A DNA stretch of 64,000 bases from Parashewanella spongiae (GCF_004358345.1 NZ_CP037952.1:3596001-3660000); one strand, 5' to 3'; counted from the first letter of the stretch, positions 45,087 to 55,167 are shown. Notes: generated from the sequence alone by a model not told the origin. Made by a program: numbers and translations.

Positions 45087-46520
45087 TTATTCTTTTGAAA
45101 GCCCGTACTTTCGCATTTTTTCAACCAGCGTAGTACGGCGAATACCAAGCATTTCTGCGGCTCGTGCAACAACACTATCTTGATGATCTAAAGCTTGACG
45201 GATCATATCAATTTCGAGTTCAGCCAATAAATCTTTTAAGTTAACACCTTCAGGAGGAAGCTCGCTTGGAAATCGACTTTCGGGTATTTCTACTGGCTCA
45301 TCGTCGTTAAATATTGCTGCAAGTGCATCACGCTCAGCTTGTTCCTCACTCACTTCAACTTGATACTCAGGAACATCAATATGTCGATACTTTAAAGGCA
45401 AGTCATTTACGTCCACTAAGCCGCCAGGAAGTAAAATCGTTAAACGCTCAACTAAGTTCGATAACTCACGAACATTACCAGCCCAACTATGTTCTTTTAA
45501 TGAATCTATAGCACGCTGAGTAAAGCGAACTTTCCCACGCCCTTCATTGAACACACGCGCAACAAGCTCTTGAAGTAATAGTGGAATGTCTTCTTGACGC
45601 TCTTGCAGTGATGGCATTTCAATCGGGAATACATTCAAGCGATAATATAAGTCTTCGCGGAAAGTATTATCGTTAATCATTTCTTCCAAGTTTCTATGCG
45701 TAGCTGCGACCACTCTAACGTCTGTTTTAAGGGTTTTAGAACCACCTACCCGCTCAAAAACACGCTCTTGCAATACACGAAGCAATTTAACCTGCATTTG
45801 CAGTGGCATATCGCCAATTTCATCTAAAAAGAGTGTGCCGCCTTCAGCCAGTTCAAAGCGCCCTTTACGAGCCGTAATTGCACCTGTAAAAGAGCCCTTT
45901 TCATGACCAAATAGCTCACTTTCAAGTAATTCAGGCGGAATAGCACCACAGTTTACAGGAATGAAAGGCCCTGTGCGTCGCTCAGAAAGATAATGAATAT
46001 TACGAGCAACCACTTCTTTACCCGTACCTGATTGCCCTAGGATTAATACCGTTGCATCAGAGCCAGCAACCTGACTAATCATATGTCTAACTTGATTGAT
46101 TCCTTCACTGCGCCCCACAAGGCTACGGAAGAGTTTGGTTTGGTTTACGCTTGTCGGTACTTCTGTTCGTTTTGCCTGTCCGAAAACTTGGCAAAAGTGT
46201 AGGAACTCAGTTAACTGAGGATAAGTAACAGGATCAGAAATAAAACCGACGATGTTACTCGCGTCGATATTTTCATCGGCAGATAAAGCGATAAAAGGCT
46301 GCCAAGGCAACTGGCTTATTGTTGATTTTAGAGATTCAATCATTGCAGAGCTTTGCTCGACGACAATTGCTCTAAAGCGATGCCCTTGGGTTAAGTTAGC
46401 TAGTTCATCAATAGAAACAAAGTCAACTTGTTCACCAAGAAATTCTAAAATACAAGCCAAGCGATTAAATCGCTCTAATTCTGTTCCAACAAGTAAAATT
46501 CGTTGATCAATTTGCATCAT
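45087..46520 (-). CDS. flrA: Flagellar master regulator FlrA (sigma-54 activator)
   Basis: This 477-aa FleQ/FlrA-type activator has an N-terminal FleQ domain (1-115) without a clear phospho-acceptor aspartate. The AAA+ domain (about 135-370) has Walker [17 protein letters not shown], the GSFTGA loop and Walker [12 protein letters not shown] Fis-type DNA-binding end follows ([20 protein letters not shown]). It sits at the top of the flagellar cascade and should drive flrBC. FlhG, also encoded here, is its usual antagonist. Confidence 0.95.
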   Translation of the reverse strand: MMQIDQRILLVGTELERFNRLACILEFLGEQVDFVSIDELANLTQGHRFRAIVVEQSSAMIESLKSTISQLPWQPFIALSADENIDASNIVGFISDPVTYPQLTEFLHFCQVFGQAKRTEVPTSVNQTKLFRSLVGRSEGINQVRHMISQVAGSDATVLILGQSGTGKEVVARNIHYLSERRTGPFIPVNCGAIPPELLESELFGHEKGSFTGAITARKGRFELAEGGTLFLDEIGDMPLQMQVKLLRVLQERVFERVGGSKTLKTDVRVVAATHRNLEEMINDNTFREDLYYRLNVFPIEMPSLQERQEDIPLLLQELVARVFNEGRGKVRFTQRAIDSLKEHSWAGNVRELSNLVERLTILLPGGLVDVNDLPLKYRHIDVPEYQVEVSEEQAERDALAAIFNDDEPVEIPESRFPSELPPEGVNLKDLLAELEIDMIRQALDHQDSVVARAAEMLGIRRTTLVEKMRKYGLSKE

Positions 46521-46756
46521 TCAAAAGGCCATAAATGCGTAAAGTCGATTGATTCCAGCAAGCTATTATTGTTAACCACAGTATCAATTTCAGCTAATTC
46601 AATGTTACTCAAAGGTGAACACTGTTTACCACGTGGAATATTGTATTATCAGCAAGCCAGAAGCAAGTCCCATGTAACTATAATGTTGTTCTCAACTGTT
46701 TATAGCTCAAAAATACAACAACTGCAGAGGGAATCGTCAAAAATATGGCAATCAAT
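46521..46756. other. flrA upstream region
   Basis: No gene is seen. On the minus strand near 46650 a TTGCTT / CAATAT pair 17 bp apart might be a sigma-70 promoter for flrA, but the match is weak. No sigma-54 or sigma-28 element is evident. Confidence 0.4.
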
Positions 46757-46790
46757 AAAAAACAGGCGCCTATTTTGCGCCTGTTTTCTA
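46757..46790. terminator. Terminator between fliS and flrA
   Basis: AAAACAGGCGC (46759-46769) pairs with GCGCCTGTTTT (46777-46787) across a 7-base loop, with A and T runs on either side. On the minus strand it lies about 60 bp after the fliS stop and should end the flaG-fliD-flaI-fliS transcript. Confidence 0.85.
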
Positions 46791-46849
46791 GTGAAATCGA
46801 GCAGCCATTATTGTTATTTTTTATTATTAGTATTTACTATTTTAGCTGT

Positions 46850-47254
46850 TCAGCTCGCGTGAGCAGTAATGTGGTGCATGTCGTGAGGGATTGCATCCCA
46901 ACCTTCTTTGATGGTTCTTAATACTTCAGAAACGTCATCAAGTATGGCTGCATTATTTTCTACATTGGCTCTGGTTAAACTCGCCAACATAAATTCATAC
47001 AAGTTGCTCAAGTTGGTTCCGACCTCTGAATCGTCATCCATTACTAAACAGTTTCTTAAACCTTGAATAATACCAATTGCTTTGCCAATCAATTCACCTT
47101 TGGCTGCAGTGTTGTTATGTTCAATAGCATATTTTGATTGCGCCACTCTTTCAAGCGCACCTGCAAGTAACATTTGAGTGATTTTGTGTGGTGAAGCGTC
47201 AGCGAGCTGAGTGTCCAATGATACTTTACGATAAGACTGTAACGAACCCCTCAT
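46850..47254 (-). CDS. fliS: Flagellin export chaperone FliS
   Basis: The 134-aa helical chaperone binds the flagellin C-terminus. It begins MRGSLQSYRKVSLDTQLADA with the family segment PHKITQMLLAGALERVAQSK. It is spaced 6 bp after the flaI-like gene and has normal length. Confidence 0.94.
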   Translation of the reverse strand: MRGSLQSYRKVSLDTQLADASPHKITQMLLAGALERVAQSKYAIEHNNTAAKGELIGKAIGIIQGLRNCLVMDDDSEVGTNLSNLYEFMLASLTRANVENNAAILDDVSEVLRTIKEGWDAIPHDMHHITAHAS

Positions 47255-47260
47255 AAATAC

Positions 47261-47602
47261 CTACCTATTTTTATTAACTGATTTATACACATCAACTTTA
47301 CTTGAACCCACATTCATATTTGCAATCGACTCAGCATAAAACTGTCGGTGCTGTGTGAGTTCTTCAATAAAGTCAGTAGATAACGCCTTTTGCTCTTTCA
47401 AAAACGCTTCGTTTACCGAATCGTTCTTGCTCATAATTAATTCGAGCGCTTTTTGACGTTGGTCTACCAATTCAAGCAAAGATGACGCCAACTCTTCACT
47501 GCGATTAAAATCTTTATCGCGAACACGTGATAAGTTAGCAATGTATTTTTTAATTTTGGCATTTATTTCATTAACTGATGACGTGCTTTCTGAAATATTC
47601 AT
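47261..47602 (-). CDS. flaI: FlaI/FliT-like flagellar protein
   Basis: This 113-aa all-helical charged protein occupies the slot of Vibrio flaI between fliD and fliS, where FliT-type FliD chaperones usually sit. Identification is by position, size and helical character (KIKKYIANLSRVRDKDFNRS); no hard motif is available. Confidence 0.72.
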   Translation of the reverse strand: MNISESTSSVNEINAKIKKYIANLSRVRDKDFNRSEELASSLLELVDQRQKALELIMSKNDSVNEAFLKEQKALSTDFIEELTQHRQFYAESIANMNVGSSKVDVYKSVNKNR

Positions 47603-47611
47603 TTTATATCC

Positions 47612-49000
47612 CTACGACTGAGGTACAAGTCCAGGTAAAGAGTTTAACCTATTAGTTAAGTCAGCAGACTGCTGGCTTAAACTCCCCACTAACAAATCCA
47701 TTGCGTTGTATTGCTGAGTCAAGCGGGCTTGTAAAGACACCATTTTGCGATCCAAAGCTTCGCGGCTATCACCGATTCGATCGACTTGACGATCTAAGCT
47801 TTCATCTCGACTATCAAGTAAGCCGCCAGTCTCGGAATACACTTCAACTCTATTAGTAAGCGTAGCAGCGAATCCTGTATCTTCCGCAGTAAAAAACTCA
47901 GACATTCCATTTAAATTATTTTCCAGTGCGTCATCGAGCCTGTCTGAATCAATCTCTAACATGCCATAGCGATCGGATGAAATACCAAACTCACTTAAAC
48001 GCATTTCGCCATCTTCAGTGCCAAAGCCTGATGAAAGCGTGTTTCGAAGCTGAGATTCCACTGAACGAACTAAAGAGTCACCTTGTAATGCGCCAGCTCT
48101 TTGGGTGTCAGCGTCATAACCCGATAAATTATCAATCGTAGTCATTAACTCGTTGTATGCTTCAACAAATGACTCTATTTGAGTTTTAGCCGCACCCGTA
48201 TTCGGTGCAATGGTAATCGTTGTTGACTCATCGACATCTGCATCTTTTAAATTAAGTGTGACACCTTGAATCGCGTTCTCCACTTCATTTGAAGCCGAGC
48301 TTATTGATAAACCATCAATATTTAACGTTGCATTTCGTGACGCTTGCAGCACTTCCATATTTTCAAAAGCATCTGTCAATGCCGTACCTGATACATCAGT
48401 CGCATCGACAGTAATATCGTTAACAACACCAGTATCATCTGACGTTAATACTAATCTTGAAACTGTCGGTGCATTGGGATCGGTAGGATCAGTACTTACG
48501 TTATTAACTATCGTCGCGGTAATCCCGATATTATCATCAGAGCTATTAATCGCACGCATAATGTCTTGAAGTGAAGCATCGGCCGCTACAGCTACATCGA
48601 AATCCTCACCACCAATTGCAAAGTTTAAGCTACCTTCACCAACAGGAGTCGTAACATCATTGAAGCCTTGGCTGCCAAGTTTTTGGCTACGAGCAAGTTC
48701 AACAACTTCGACATTATAACTACCGGCAACGGCATCATCTTCGGAGGTTGCACTGAGGTAGTCGCTATTTGATAAGGTGGTTTTATTACCTAAAAAAGTC
48801 GACGATTTGCCGAGGGATTCCATTGAATCCTCAAAGGTTTTCATCGCGCTTTTGAGTGAGCCAATAGCGGAAATTTCAGTAGTAAGCCGCCCTTGTTCAG
48901 CGTTTAACTGTGCATCTTTAGGGCCTCTTTCAGCACCAACTAAGGCCGTTACAATGCCCGAAATATCGAGACCAGAACCTAACCCTTGGTTAGAAATCAT
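47612..49000 (-). CDS. fliD: Flagellar filament cap protein FliD
   Basis: The 462-aa cap protein (HAP2) promotes flagellin polymerisation at the filament tip. It begins MISNQGLGSGLDISGIVTAL, has the middle SYNVEVVELARSQKLGSQGF segment and ends with the coiled-coil region (LQARLTQQYNAMDLLVGSLS). It is in the usual flaG-fliD-flaI-fliS order. Confidence 0.95.
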   Translation of the reverse strand: MISNQGLGSGLDISGIVTALVGAERGPKDAQLNAEQGRLTTEISAIGSLKSAMKTFEDSMESLGKSSTFLGNKTTLSNSDYLSATSEDDAVAGSYNVEVVELARSQKLGSQGFNDVTTPVGEGSLNFAIGGEDFDVAVAADASLQDIMRAINSSDDNIGITATIVNNVSTDPTDPNAPTVSRLVLTSDDTGVVNDITVDATDVSGTALTDAFENMEVLQASRNATLNIDGLSISSASNEVENAIQGVTLNLKDADVDESTTITIAPNTGAAKTQIESFVEAYNELMTTIDNLSGYDADTQRAGALQGDSLVRSVESQLRNTLSSGFGTEDGEMRLSEFGISSDRYGMLEIDSDRLDDALENNLNGMSEFFTAEDTGFAATLTNRVEVYSETGGLLDSRDESLDRQVDRIGDSREALDRKMVSLQARLTQQYNAMDLLVGSLSQQSADLTNRLNSLPGLVPQS

Positions 49001-49104
49001 TTACTACTCCTACTTTATATCACCGCTTTTCACTCAGTACCCTAGCGCAACCAATTTTGTCGCGAATAGGAAAACTATTGCCGCTTAACTGCAATCTAGT
49101 AATT

Positions 49105-49533
49105 CTATACTTCAGTCTTTAGCAATAAACCTGACATTTCAGCAAATCTCTCTGCGAGTTCAATCGCTTCTTCTGACGGTATTTGGCGGATAATTTCACC
49201 CGACTCGGTATCCATCACACTTACAACTGTTTTGCCACTTTCTTCATGCACTTGAAACTGAATGCTTTTGCGCGACACTGACATCATTTCAGTCAATTCT
49301 TCCGCCGCGGCCGTTAGTGCATCAACATCAGCCTCTTTTGCCGACTCGAAGATTTTTTGTAGCTCAGCCACTCCGTTCGACTCATTCAACAACACATCAA
49401 TCGGTGCTTGTTGAGATAAATTGCCGCTCACAGCATTAGACTGACCACTGCCTGACTGATTATTTGGCACTACATTACTTTGGTTGCTAGCTGAAGCAAC
49501 ATCCGTACCAGCTGTATATGTATTTATGTCCAT
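49105..49533 (-). CDS. flaG: Flagellar protein FlaG
   Basis: The 142-aa protein has a low-complexity N-terminus rich in S, N and Q (1-55) and a conserved C-terminal FlaG domain (about 80-135: SIQFQVHEESGKTVVSVMDT, IIRQIPSEEAIELAERF). It influences filament length in polar flagellates. It is first in the fliD operon and has its own sigma-28 promoter. Confidence 0.9.
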   Translation of the reverse strand: MDINTYTAGTDVASASNQSNVVPNNQSGSGQSNAVSGNLSQQAPIDVLLNESNGVAELQKIFESAKEADVDALTAAAEELTEMMSVSRKSIQFQVHEESGKTVVSVMDTESGEIIRQIPSEEAIELAERFAEMSGLLLKTEV

Positions 49534-49610
49534 AATGTTTACTCCCTGAAAGCTATCCTTAACTTAGCGCTTCCAGCATTTGTGAAACTTATACTTCCAC
49601 CTATCTTTGT

Positions 49611-49637
49611 ATATCGGAAAAACTCCTCTTAACTTTA
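49611..49637 (-). promoter_or_regulatory. Sigma-28 promoter for flaG, overlapping a terminator
   Basis: On the minus strand TAAAGTTA (49630-49637), 11 bases and TCCGATAT (49611-49618) closely match the FliA consensus TAAAGTTT-N11-GCCGATAA. Its -35 box lies in the descending arm of the upstream flagellin terminator hairpin. Confidence 0.75.
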
Positions 49638-49656
49638 GAAATTAAGAGAAGTTTTT
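49618..49656 (-). terminator. Terminator of flagellin gene 1
   Basis: AAAACTTCTCTTAA and TTAAGAGGAGTTTTT (minus strand) form a hairpin followed by T residues, about 25 bp after the flagellin stop at 49681. Confidence 0.78.
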
Positions 49657-49680
49657 CATTCATCAATCTCACTCTTTACT

Positions 49681-51249
49681 TTACTGAAGCAACGATAAGG
49701 CAATCTGTGGGATTTGATTCGCTTGCGATAACATCGCCGTAGAGGTTTGCAGTAAGATTTGCTGCTTAGTCATGTTTGCAGTTTCCTTAGCAAAGTCGAC
49801 GTCAAGAATTCGGCTACGAGAATCTGCAACGTTATTCTGAATGTTTCCTAAGTTACTGATGGTGTGACCAAGGCGATTTTGGATTGCACCGAGGTCGGCA
49901 CGATTTTCATCAATGCTTTTTATTGCAGCATCGATGATTTCAAGCGCGTTTTGAGCGCCAGTATCAGTGCCGATATCAATAGTATTTACTCCAAGTAACG
50001 AAGCTGTGGTAGCCAAAGTTACAGCGCTGTTATCCAACTCCAATGCTGTAGTACCTTCATCAACTTTTGCATTAGTAAAATCAACACTAAAATCTGTACG
50101 TGAAGCAGGTGTGGTATTAGTTGTGCTTGCAACTATTGTTGAATTACCTGTTCCTGTAGTCGTTGCTCCACCAATTGCAGTCCCGCCAATAGTTAAACCT
50201 AAATCTAACGTACCGTTAGGAGAACCATTAGTTTCATCCACATAGTTATTTGCTACGACAGTAAACGCAGTTGCCGTGTCTGTTGATGTTATATCAATGC
50301 TTGTACCACTTACTGCTGATGAATAAGGATTACCAGCTACACCAGCTATAGCTGTTGAAATAGCTGATTCTAAGTTAGCTATAGTATCTGTATTACCAGC
50401 ATTTAAATTAACAGTCACTTGTGATAACCCAGTTCCAATGACTAAATCAAGAGTTTCATTGCCAACCAGTGATGATGTTAATCCAGAAAGATTTAAAGTA
50501 TTAGTAGCTGGATTAACTGTATTAGAAGCAGGAGTTACTACACCACCTGTAACTGCAACACCACTAATACCATCAACTGAATTGATGGCGTCTGCTAAAC
50601 CTGACGCATCTAAAGAACCACTAGCTCCTATTGCACCAATAGTAATAGTTGTATCATCTGTTCCTAAGGTCAAAGTAGTGCTTGCGCTATTACCTGAAAT
50701 AGTTTGAGTAGCATTACCTGTGACGCCTAATACACTACGTCCAATCGCATTAGACGCAATATTCTGCAGGCTAATTCCAATAGTCTCGTTTGCATTTGCT
50801 CCAACTTGAAATGATCTAGAACCAAAATTACCATCCAATAACTTTATGTCACCAAATCTTGTTGTATCTGAAATACGAGTTAACTCACTTTGCAAAGCAG
50901 CAATCTCTTTTTGCATGTTAACTCGATCTGAATTTGAATTTGAACCATTTGCAGATTGTAAAGACAGGTCGCGCATTCGTTGCAAAATATTAGTTGATTC
51001 TTGCATCGCACCTTCTGCGGTTTGAGCAATTGATATACCATCGTTTGCATTTCGCTGAGCAACATCTAAACCGCGCATTTGCGATGTTAGGCGGTTTGAG
51101 ATTGCCAGACCAGCAGCATCATCTTTAGCTGAGTTAATGCGTAAACCTGACGATAAACGCTGCATTGATTGTGCGACCATATTGTTTGCGCGGTTGGTAT
51201 TTCCTTGAGCGCGCATTGATGTCACGTTTGTGTTGACTGTAATAGGCAT
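49681..51249 (-). CDS. fliC: Flagellin with enlarged variable domain (flagellin 1)
   Basis: The 522-aa flagellin has conserved D0/D1 ends ([40 protein letters not shown], ending [11 protein letters not shown]). The central surface region (about 175-420) is much larger than in the other two flagellins here and is Thr/Asn/Gly-rich with few charges. Its N-terminal half resembles theirs but is clearly distinct. It has its own sigma-28 promoter and terminator. Confidence 0.95.
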   Translation of the reverse strand: MPITVNTNVTSMRAQGNTNRANNMVAQSMQRLSSGLRINSAKDDAAGLAISNRLTSQMRGLDVAQRNANDGISIAQTAEGAMQESTNILQRMRDLSLQSANGSNSNSDRVNMQKEIAALQSELTRISDTTRFGDIKLLDGNFGSRSFQVGANANETIGISLQNIASNAIGRSVLGVTGNATQTISGNSASTTLTLGTDDTTITIGAIGASGSLDASGLADAINSVDGISGVAVTGGVVTPASNTVNPATNTLNLSGLTSSLVGNETLDLVIGTGLSQVTVNLNAGNTDTIANLESAISTAIAGVAGNPYSSAVSGTSIDITSTDTATAFTVVANNYVDETNGSPNGTLDLGLTIGGTAIGGATTTGTGNSTIVASTTNTTPASRTDFSVDFTNAKVDEGTTALELDNSAVTLATTASLLGVNTIDIGTDTGAQNALEIIDAAIKSIDENRADLGAIQNRLGHTISNLGNIQNNVADSRSRILDVDFAKETANMTKQQILLQTSTAMLSQANQIPQIALSLLQ

Positions 51250-51350
51250 AGTGTTGTCCTCTTATCCCTGAGTTACACCTGTCTATTGCTGATTGAGTTC
51301 ACATAGAGTCAGGCGGATTTTTTAGTTACAAACTTTTACTTACAAGTAGG

Positions 51351-51377
51351 GTAACGGACAAAAACTGAACAACTTTA
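51351..51377 (-). promoter_or_regulatory. Sigma-28 promoter for flagellin 1
   Basis: On the minus strand TAAAGTTG (51370-51377), 11 bases and TCCGTTAC (51351-51358) match the FliA -35 well and the -10 partly. The leader would be about 95 bases. Confidence 0.6.
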
Positions 51378-51486
51378 TGTGTTTTTTGATTAACTTTTGT
51401 TCATGTTTGATTTTTTAAATTAAATATCTTTAACTGAAAATCTAATATCTTGATGATTTAATTATGATAAATATCACTAACCTTGA

Positions 51487-52296
51487 ATGATAAATATGGC
51501 GGCATCAGCGACGAATATATCCTCAACTAATAGTTTTGAACCTAATGTAAGCGACCTTACTACAGAGGAAAGCGAATACTTTAGACGTGACTCAAAAGAC
51601 ATAGAAACGGTAAATGAAGTAAAATTTCAAGACTTACCTGGTGAAATTATTTTTAATCAAACTCTTATTCCAAGGGGTCTTAATGCTGTCACACTTAATT
51701 GCAAAATTTACAAACCTAATGTTAATTCAGAATTTTATTTTCAAATAGAAAAAGCAATTGAACAAAATGTGAGGTTTGCATTGTGTATTGTTGATGTTAG
51801 AGACTCTCAAATATTAAGAACCACTCAATTAATTCAATTTTGCAAATCAAAATCAATTCCCATATTCGCATTTGAATACAGCAATAATATTTGTGTGTTT
51901 GAGGATATACCATCTGAACTCAAGGCTCTCCTCCCCAAAAATCAACCAAGACTGATAAAAGAAACATTTTCTATTTTCTCTGTACCCAAGTTTCACCGCG
52001 AATTAACTAGAGTAAAACCTGACGCCCTTATTGTTGCAGGCTCAATTGGCGAATGCTGTATTAAAGCCTCAATACTTGGCACAAGCGATGACTTTAAATG
52101 TATGCTTTGGCATGATAAAGAATATGGGGCGGTTCAATATGGTATTCCGGTTTACACACAAAGCCGTCTGATTTTTTCACACACTAAACTGTTTGATGAA
52201 CTTGAACACCCTTTATTGTATAAGTTTGATGATATTACCGACCACATCAGGCCGCAACCTCATATTAAGCAACGCACAAAAAAGCCAGTCAAATGA
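51487..52296 (+). CDS. Isochorismatase-like cysteine hydrolase domain protein
   Basis: The 269-aa protein lies on the strand opposite to the flagellins on either side. An N-terminal part of about 95 residues is unrecognised. The C-terminal half fits the isochorismatase-like fold: strand and acid IVDVRD (Asp103), lysine in RLIKETF (Lys158) and the cysteine loop VAGSIGECCIKAS (Cys191 most likely catalytic). The substrate cannot be deduced. ATG 51487 or ATG 51496 could be the start, and neither has a strong ribosome site. AT-rich codon use suggests an accessory gene. Confidence 0.72.
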   Translation: MINMAASATNISSTNSFEPNVSDLTTEESEYFRRDSKDIETVNEVKFQDLPGEIIFNQTLIPRGLNAVTLNCKIYKPNVNSEFYFQIEKAIEQNVRFALCIVDVRDSQILRTTQLIQFCKSKSIPIFAFEYSNNICVFEDIPSELKALLPKNQPRLIKETFSIFSVPKFHRELTRVKPDALIVAGSIGECCIKASILGTSDDFKCMLWHDKEYGAVQYGIPVYTQSRLIFSHTKLFDELEHPLLYKFDDITDHIRPQPHIKQRTKKPVK

Positions 52297-52306
52297 CTGG
52301 CCTTTA
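52278..52306. terminator. Bidirectional terminator overlapping a stop codon
   Basis: GCCAGTCA (52284-52291) pairs with TGACTGGC (52294-52301). The plus-strand gene's TGA stop is in the right arm. On the minus strand the hairpin is followed by six T residues, a strong terminator for flagellin 2; on the plus strand it is followed by CTTTAAT. Confidence 0.85.
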
Positions 52307-52360
52307 ATATCATGTATTACTTGTGATTTACTTCATTTAGTTCCGCTTTAGCGGTAAAAA

Positions 52361-53584
52361 TTAAAGTAGTGACAAAGCAACCTGCGGTAACTGGTTAGCC
52401 TGTGCCAACATCGCAGAAGATGTTTGCGACAGAATTTGCTGCTTAGTCATTTGCGCTGTTTCTTTGGCAAAGTCAACATCTTGAACACGGCTACGTGCAT
52501 CAGATACGTTGTTCGAAATGTTACCCAAGTTGTTGATGGTATGACCTAAACGGTTTTGAGTCGCACCTAAATCAGCACGTTGACCATCGATTTGAGCGAT
52601 AGCGGCATCGATAGTTGATATTGCGTTCTGCGCGCCTGCAGCAGTCGAAATATCAATTTTATCAACATTTGCAGAACTATTACCAGCAACTGTTCCGTCT
52701 GCAGCATCCGCGCCGTTGTCAAATGCAACAGTACCTGCACCACCTGCTGCAGTACCAGAAACTTCTAACGTATTTACTGGAGCACCTCCTGTATTGTTAG
52801 CAACAGTACCACTTATTGCAATCGATTCGTCTCCATTACTCGCGACCACAATAGACGCTGTGATATTAAGTCCGGCATCTGACGCTGCTCTATTAATTGC
52901 TTCAGCAACACCGCTTGCACCTTCCGCATCCTCAATATTTACATCAAGATCTGTAGCGGTATCATCACCATTAAAATCTGCTTTAATCGTTACAGTTCCA
53001 TCATCATCAGCACCTGCAGTTAATGCCGTAATTCCGTCTTTTGAAATGCTTGCACCCGTGACTGCACGGCTTTCCCCTAATTTATCAGCACCTATATCAC
53101 TCAAAGAGACTGAAATAGTTTCATTAGCTTCCGAACCAACTTGTATTGACTGTGTCCCATAAGAACCATTAAGCAGCTTTTGACCACCGAACGACGTGGT
53201 TTCTGAAATACGTGTTAACTCATTTTGTAAAGCACCAATTTCTTTTTGTGAAGCTGCACGATCTTCTGCTGAATTCGAGCCGTTAGCCGCTTGTAAAGAC
53301 AGATCACGCATACGTTGCAAGATATTTGTCGATTCTTGCATCGCACCTTCAGCGGTTTGTGCGATTGAGATGCCGTCGTTCGCGTTACGAGTTGCGACAT
53401 CTAGACCATTAATCTGAGAAGTAAATCGGTTTGATATTTGTAGACCAGCAGCATCATCTTTAGCGCTGTTGATTTTAAGACCAGAAGCAAGGCGTTCCAT
53501 TGATTGTTGTACACCCATGTTTGACTTGTTCAAGTTACCTTGGGCTTTCATTGACGTTACGTTGGTATTGACTGAAATAGGCAT
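52361..53584 (-). CDS. fliC: Flagellin 2
   Basis: This 407-aa flagellin is closely related to flagellin 3 in D0/D1 ([40 protein letters not shown]). The variable domain (about 175-310) is acidic and Ala/Gly/Asp-rich. A near-perfect sigma-28 promoter lies upstream. The repeat array begins about 165 bp upstream of its start. Confidence 0.96.
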   Translation of the reverse strand: MPISVNTNVTSMKAQGNLNKSNMGVQQSMERLASGLKINSAKDDAAGLQISNRFTSQINGLDVATRNANDGISIAQTAEGAMQESTNILQRMRDLSLQAANGSNSAEDRAASQKEIGALQNELTRISETTSFGGQKLLNGSYGTQSIQVGSEANETISVSLSDIGADKLGESRAVTGASISKDGITALTAGADDDGTVTIKADFNGDDTATDLDVNIEDAEGASGVAEAINRAASDAGLNITASIVVASNGDESIAISGTVANNTGGAPVNTLEVSGTAAGGAGTVAFDNGADAADGTVAGNSSANVDKIDISTAAGAQNAISTIDAAIAQIDGQRADLGATQNRLGHTINNLGNISNNVSDARSRVQDVDFAKETAQMTKQQILSQTSSAMLAQANQLPQVALSLL

Positions 53585-53665
53585 AATTACTGTCCTCGTT
53601 ATTAGCCTGACTGATCAAACCCGCAGCGCGCTTCAGTCAGAATATTGTTATTGGTTACATTTTCA

Positions 53666-53692
53666 TTAACGGCTCTCCCAACATTAACTTTA
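53666..53692 (-). promoter_or_regulatory. Sigma-28 promoter for flagellin 2
   Basis: On the minus strand TAAAGTTA (53685-53692), 11 bases and GCCGTTAA (53666-53673) are each one base from consensus. The leader is about 75-80 bases. Confidence 0.85.
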
Positions 53693-53747
53693 GATAATTT
53701 TTAACTTTTTTTTTGACATATGTGAAAAGTAGACTATATGCACTTCC

Positions 53748-54822
53748 GTCATACCTGCGCAGGCAGGTATCCAGTGACTTTATTTTAAGAAACATCCAAA
53801 CAAGGCACTAGACTCCAGCCTACGCTGGAGTGACGAATTTTAAGCCTTCCGTCATACCTACGCTGGAGTGACGGACTTTAATTCTTCCGTCATACCTGCG
53901 TAGGCAGGTATCCAGTGACTTAGTTTTAAGAAACATCCAAGCAAGATACTAGACTCCAGCCTACGCTGGAGTGACGGACTTTAATTCTTCCGTCATACCT
54001 GCGTAGGCAGGTATCCAGTGGCTTAGTTTTAAGAAACATCCAAACAAGGCGCTAGACTCCAGCCTACGCTGGAGTGACGAATTTTAAGCCTTCCGTCATA
54101 CCTGCGCAGGCAGGTATCCAGTGGCTTATTATCAATTCATACATCTATCAAAAGGCACTAGGCTCCAGCCTTCGCTGGAGTAGGCGCTAGACTCCAGCGT
54201 ACGCTGGAGTGACGGATTTTAATTCTTCCGTCATACCTGCGCAGGCAGGTATCCAGTGACTTATTATCAACTCATACATCTATCGAAAGGCGCTAGGCTC
54301 CAGCCTTCGCTGGAGTGACGAATTTGAACACTTCTGTCATACCTGCGCAGGCAGGTACCCAGTAACTTATTATCAACCCATTCATCTATCGAGAGGCGCT
54401 AGGCTCCAGCCTTCGCTGGAGTGACGGATTTGAACTCTTCCGTCATACCTGCGCAGGCAGGTATCCAGTGACTTAGTTTTAAGAAACATCCAAGCAAGAT
54501 ACTAGACTCCAGCCTACGCTGGAGTGACGGATTTTAATTCTTCTGTCATACCTGCGCAGGCAGGTATCCAGTGACTTATTGTCAACTCATACATCTATCG
54601 AAAGGCGCTAGGCTCCAGCCTTCGCTGGAGTGACGAAATTGCAGAGTGACAGATTTTGATTCTTCCGTCATACCTGCACAGGCAGGTATCCAGTAACTTA
54701 TTATCAATTCATACATCTATCGAGAGGCGCTAGGCTCCAGCCTTCGCTGGAGTGACGAAATTGCAGAGTGACAGATTTGAATTCTTCCGTCATACCTGCG
54801 CAGGCAGGTATCCAGTGACTTT
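53748..54822. repeat. Hairpin repeat array, left block
   Basis: About ten alternations of two hairpins: ACCTGCGCAGGCAGGT in the context CGTCAT...ATCCAGTGACTTA, and CTCCAGCCTACGCTGGAG with GTGACG. Most units are about 105 bp long, with two spacer types (TTTTAAGAAACATCCAA and CAACTCATACATCTATCGA). It fills the space between flagellin 2 and the GIY-YIG gene. The same hairpin pair forms the interior of families F and G. Confidence 0.88.
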
Positions 54823-54871
54823 TAGCCGGAAAATCAATAAAGTAAAGCTAAACACATTTCAAGGACTAGAA

Positions 54872-55162
54872 ATGGAAAAGCAGCCTTGTGTCTATATTCT
54901 TGCTTCAAAAAGGAATGGGACACTTTATATTGGAGTAACCAGTAATCTTATAAAACGGATCTGGGAGCATAAGAACAATATCGTCGAAGGGTTTACTCAA
55001 AAATATTCAGTCCATCGATTAGTATATTTTGAGCAACACGACAACATGGAGTCTGCAATAACTCGCGAGAAGCAATTAAAAGCGTGGAAAAGGCAATGGA
55101 AGATAAATTTAATAGAAGAAACAAACCCATCTTGGAATGATTTATGGAAATCTATTTTATAA
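54872..55162 (+). CDS. GIY-YIG nuclease domain protein embedded in the repeat array
   Basis: This 96-aa protein of the small UPF0213-like GIY-YIG type has VYILASK and LYIGVT (the two signature segments, residues 7-23), Arg29 and Glu66 in AITREKQLK as expected catalytic positions. The ATG at 54872 has AAGGA 6 bases upstream. The frame is open for 40 codons further upstream, but that part is translated repeat sequence, so I exclude it. Array units flank it on both sides. A role in repeat movement or expansion is an attractive guess, not shown. Confidence 0.85.
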   Translation: MEKQPCVYILASKRNGTLYIGVTSNLIKRIWEHKNNIVEGFTQKYSVHRLVYFEQHDNMESAITREKQLKAWKRQWKINLIEETNPSWNDLWKSIL

Positions 55163-55167
55163 AGCCA

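Noticed and set aside
54752-54871. Longer 136-aa version of the GIY-YIG protein
   Set aside because: The extra N-terminal residues translate array repeat sequence; a good ribosome site precedes the ATG at 54872.
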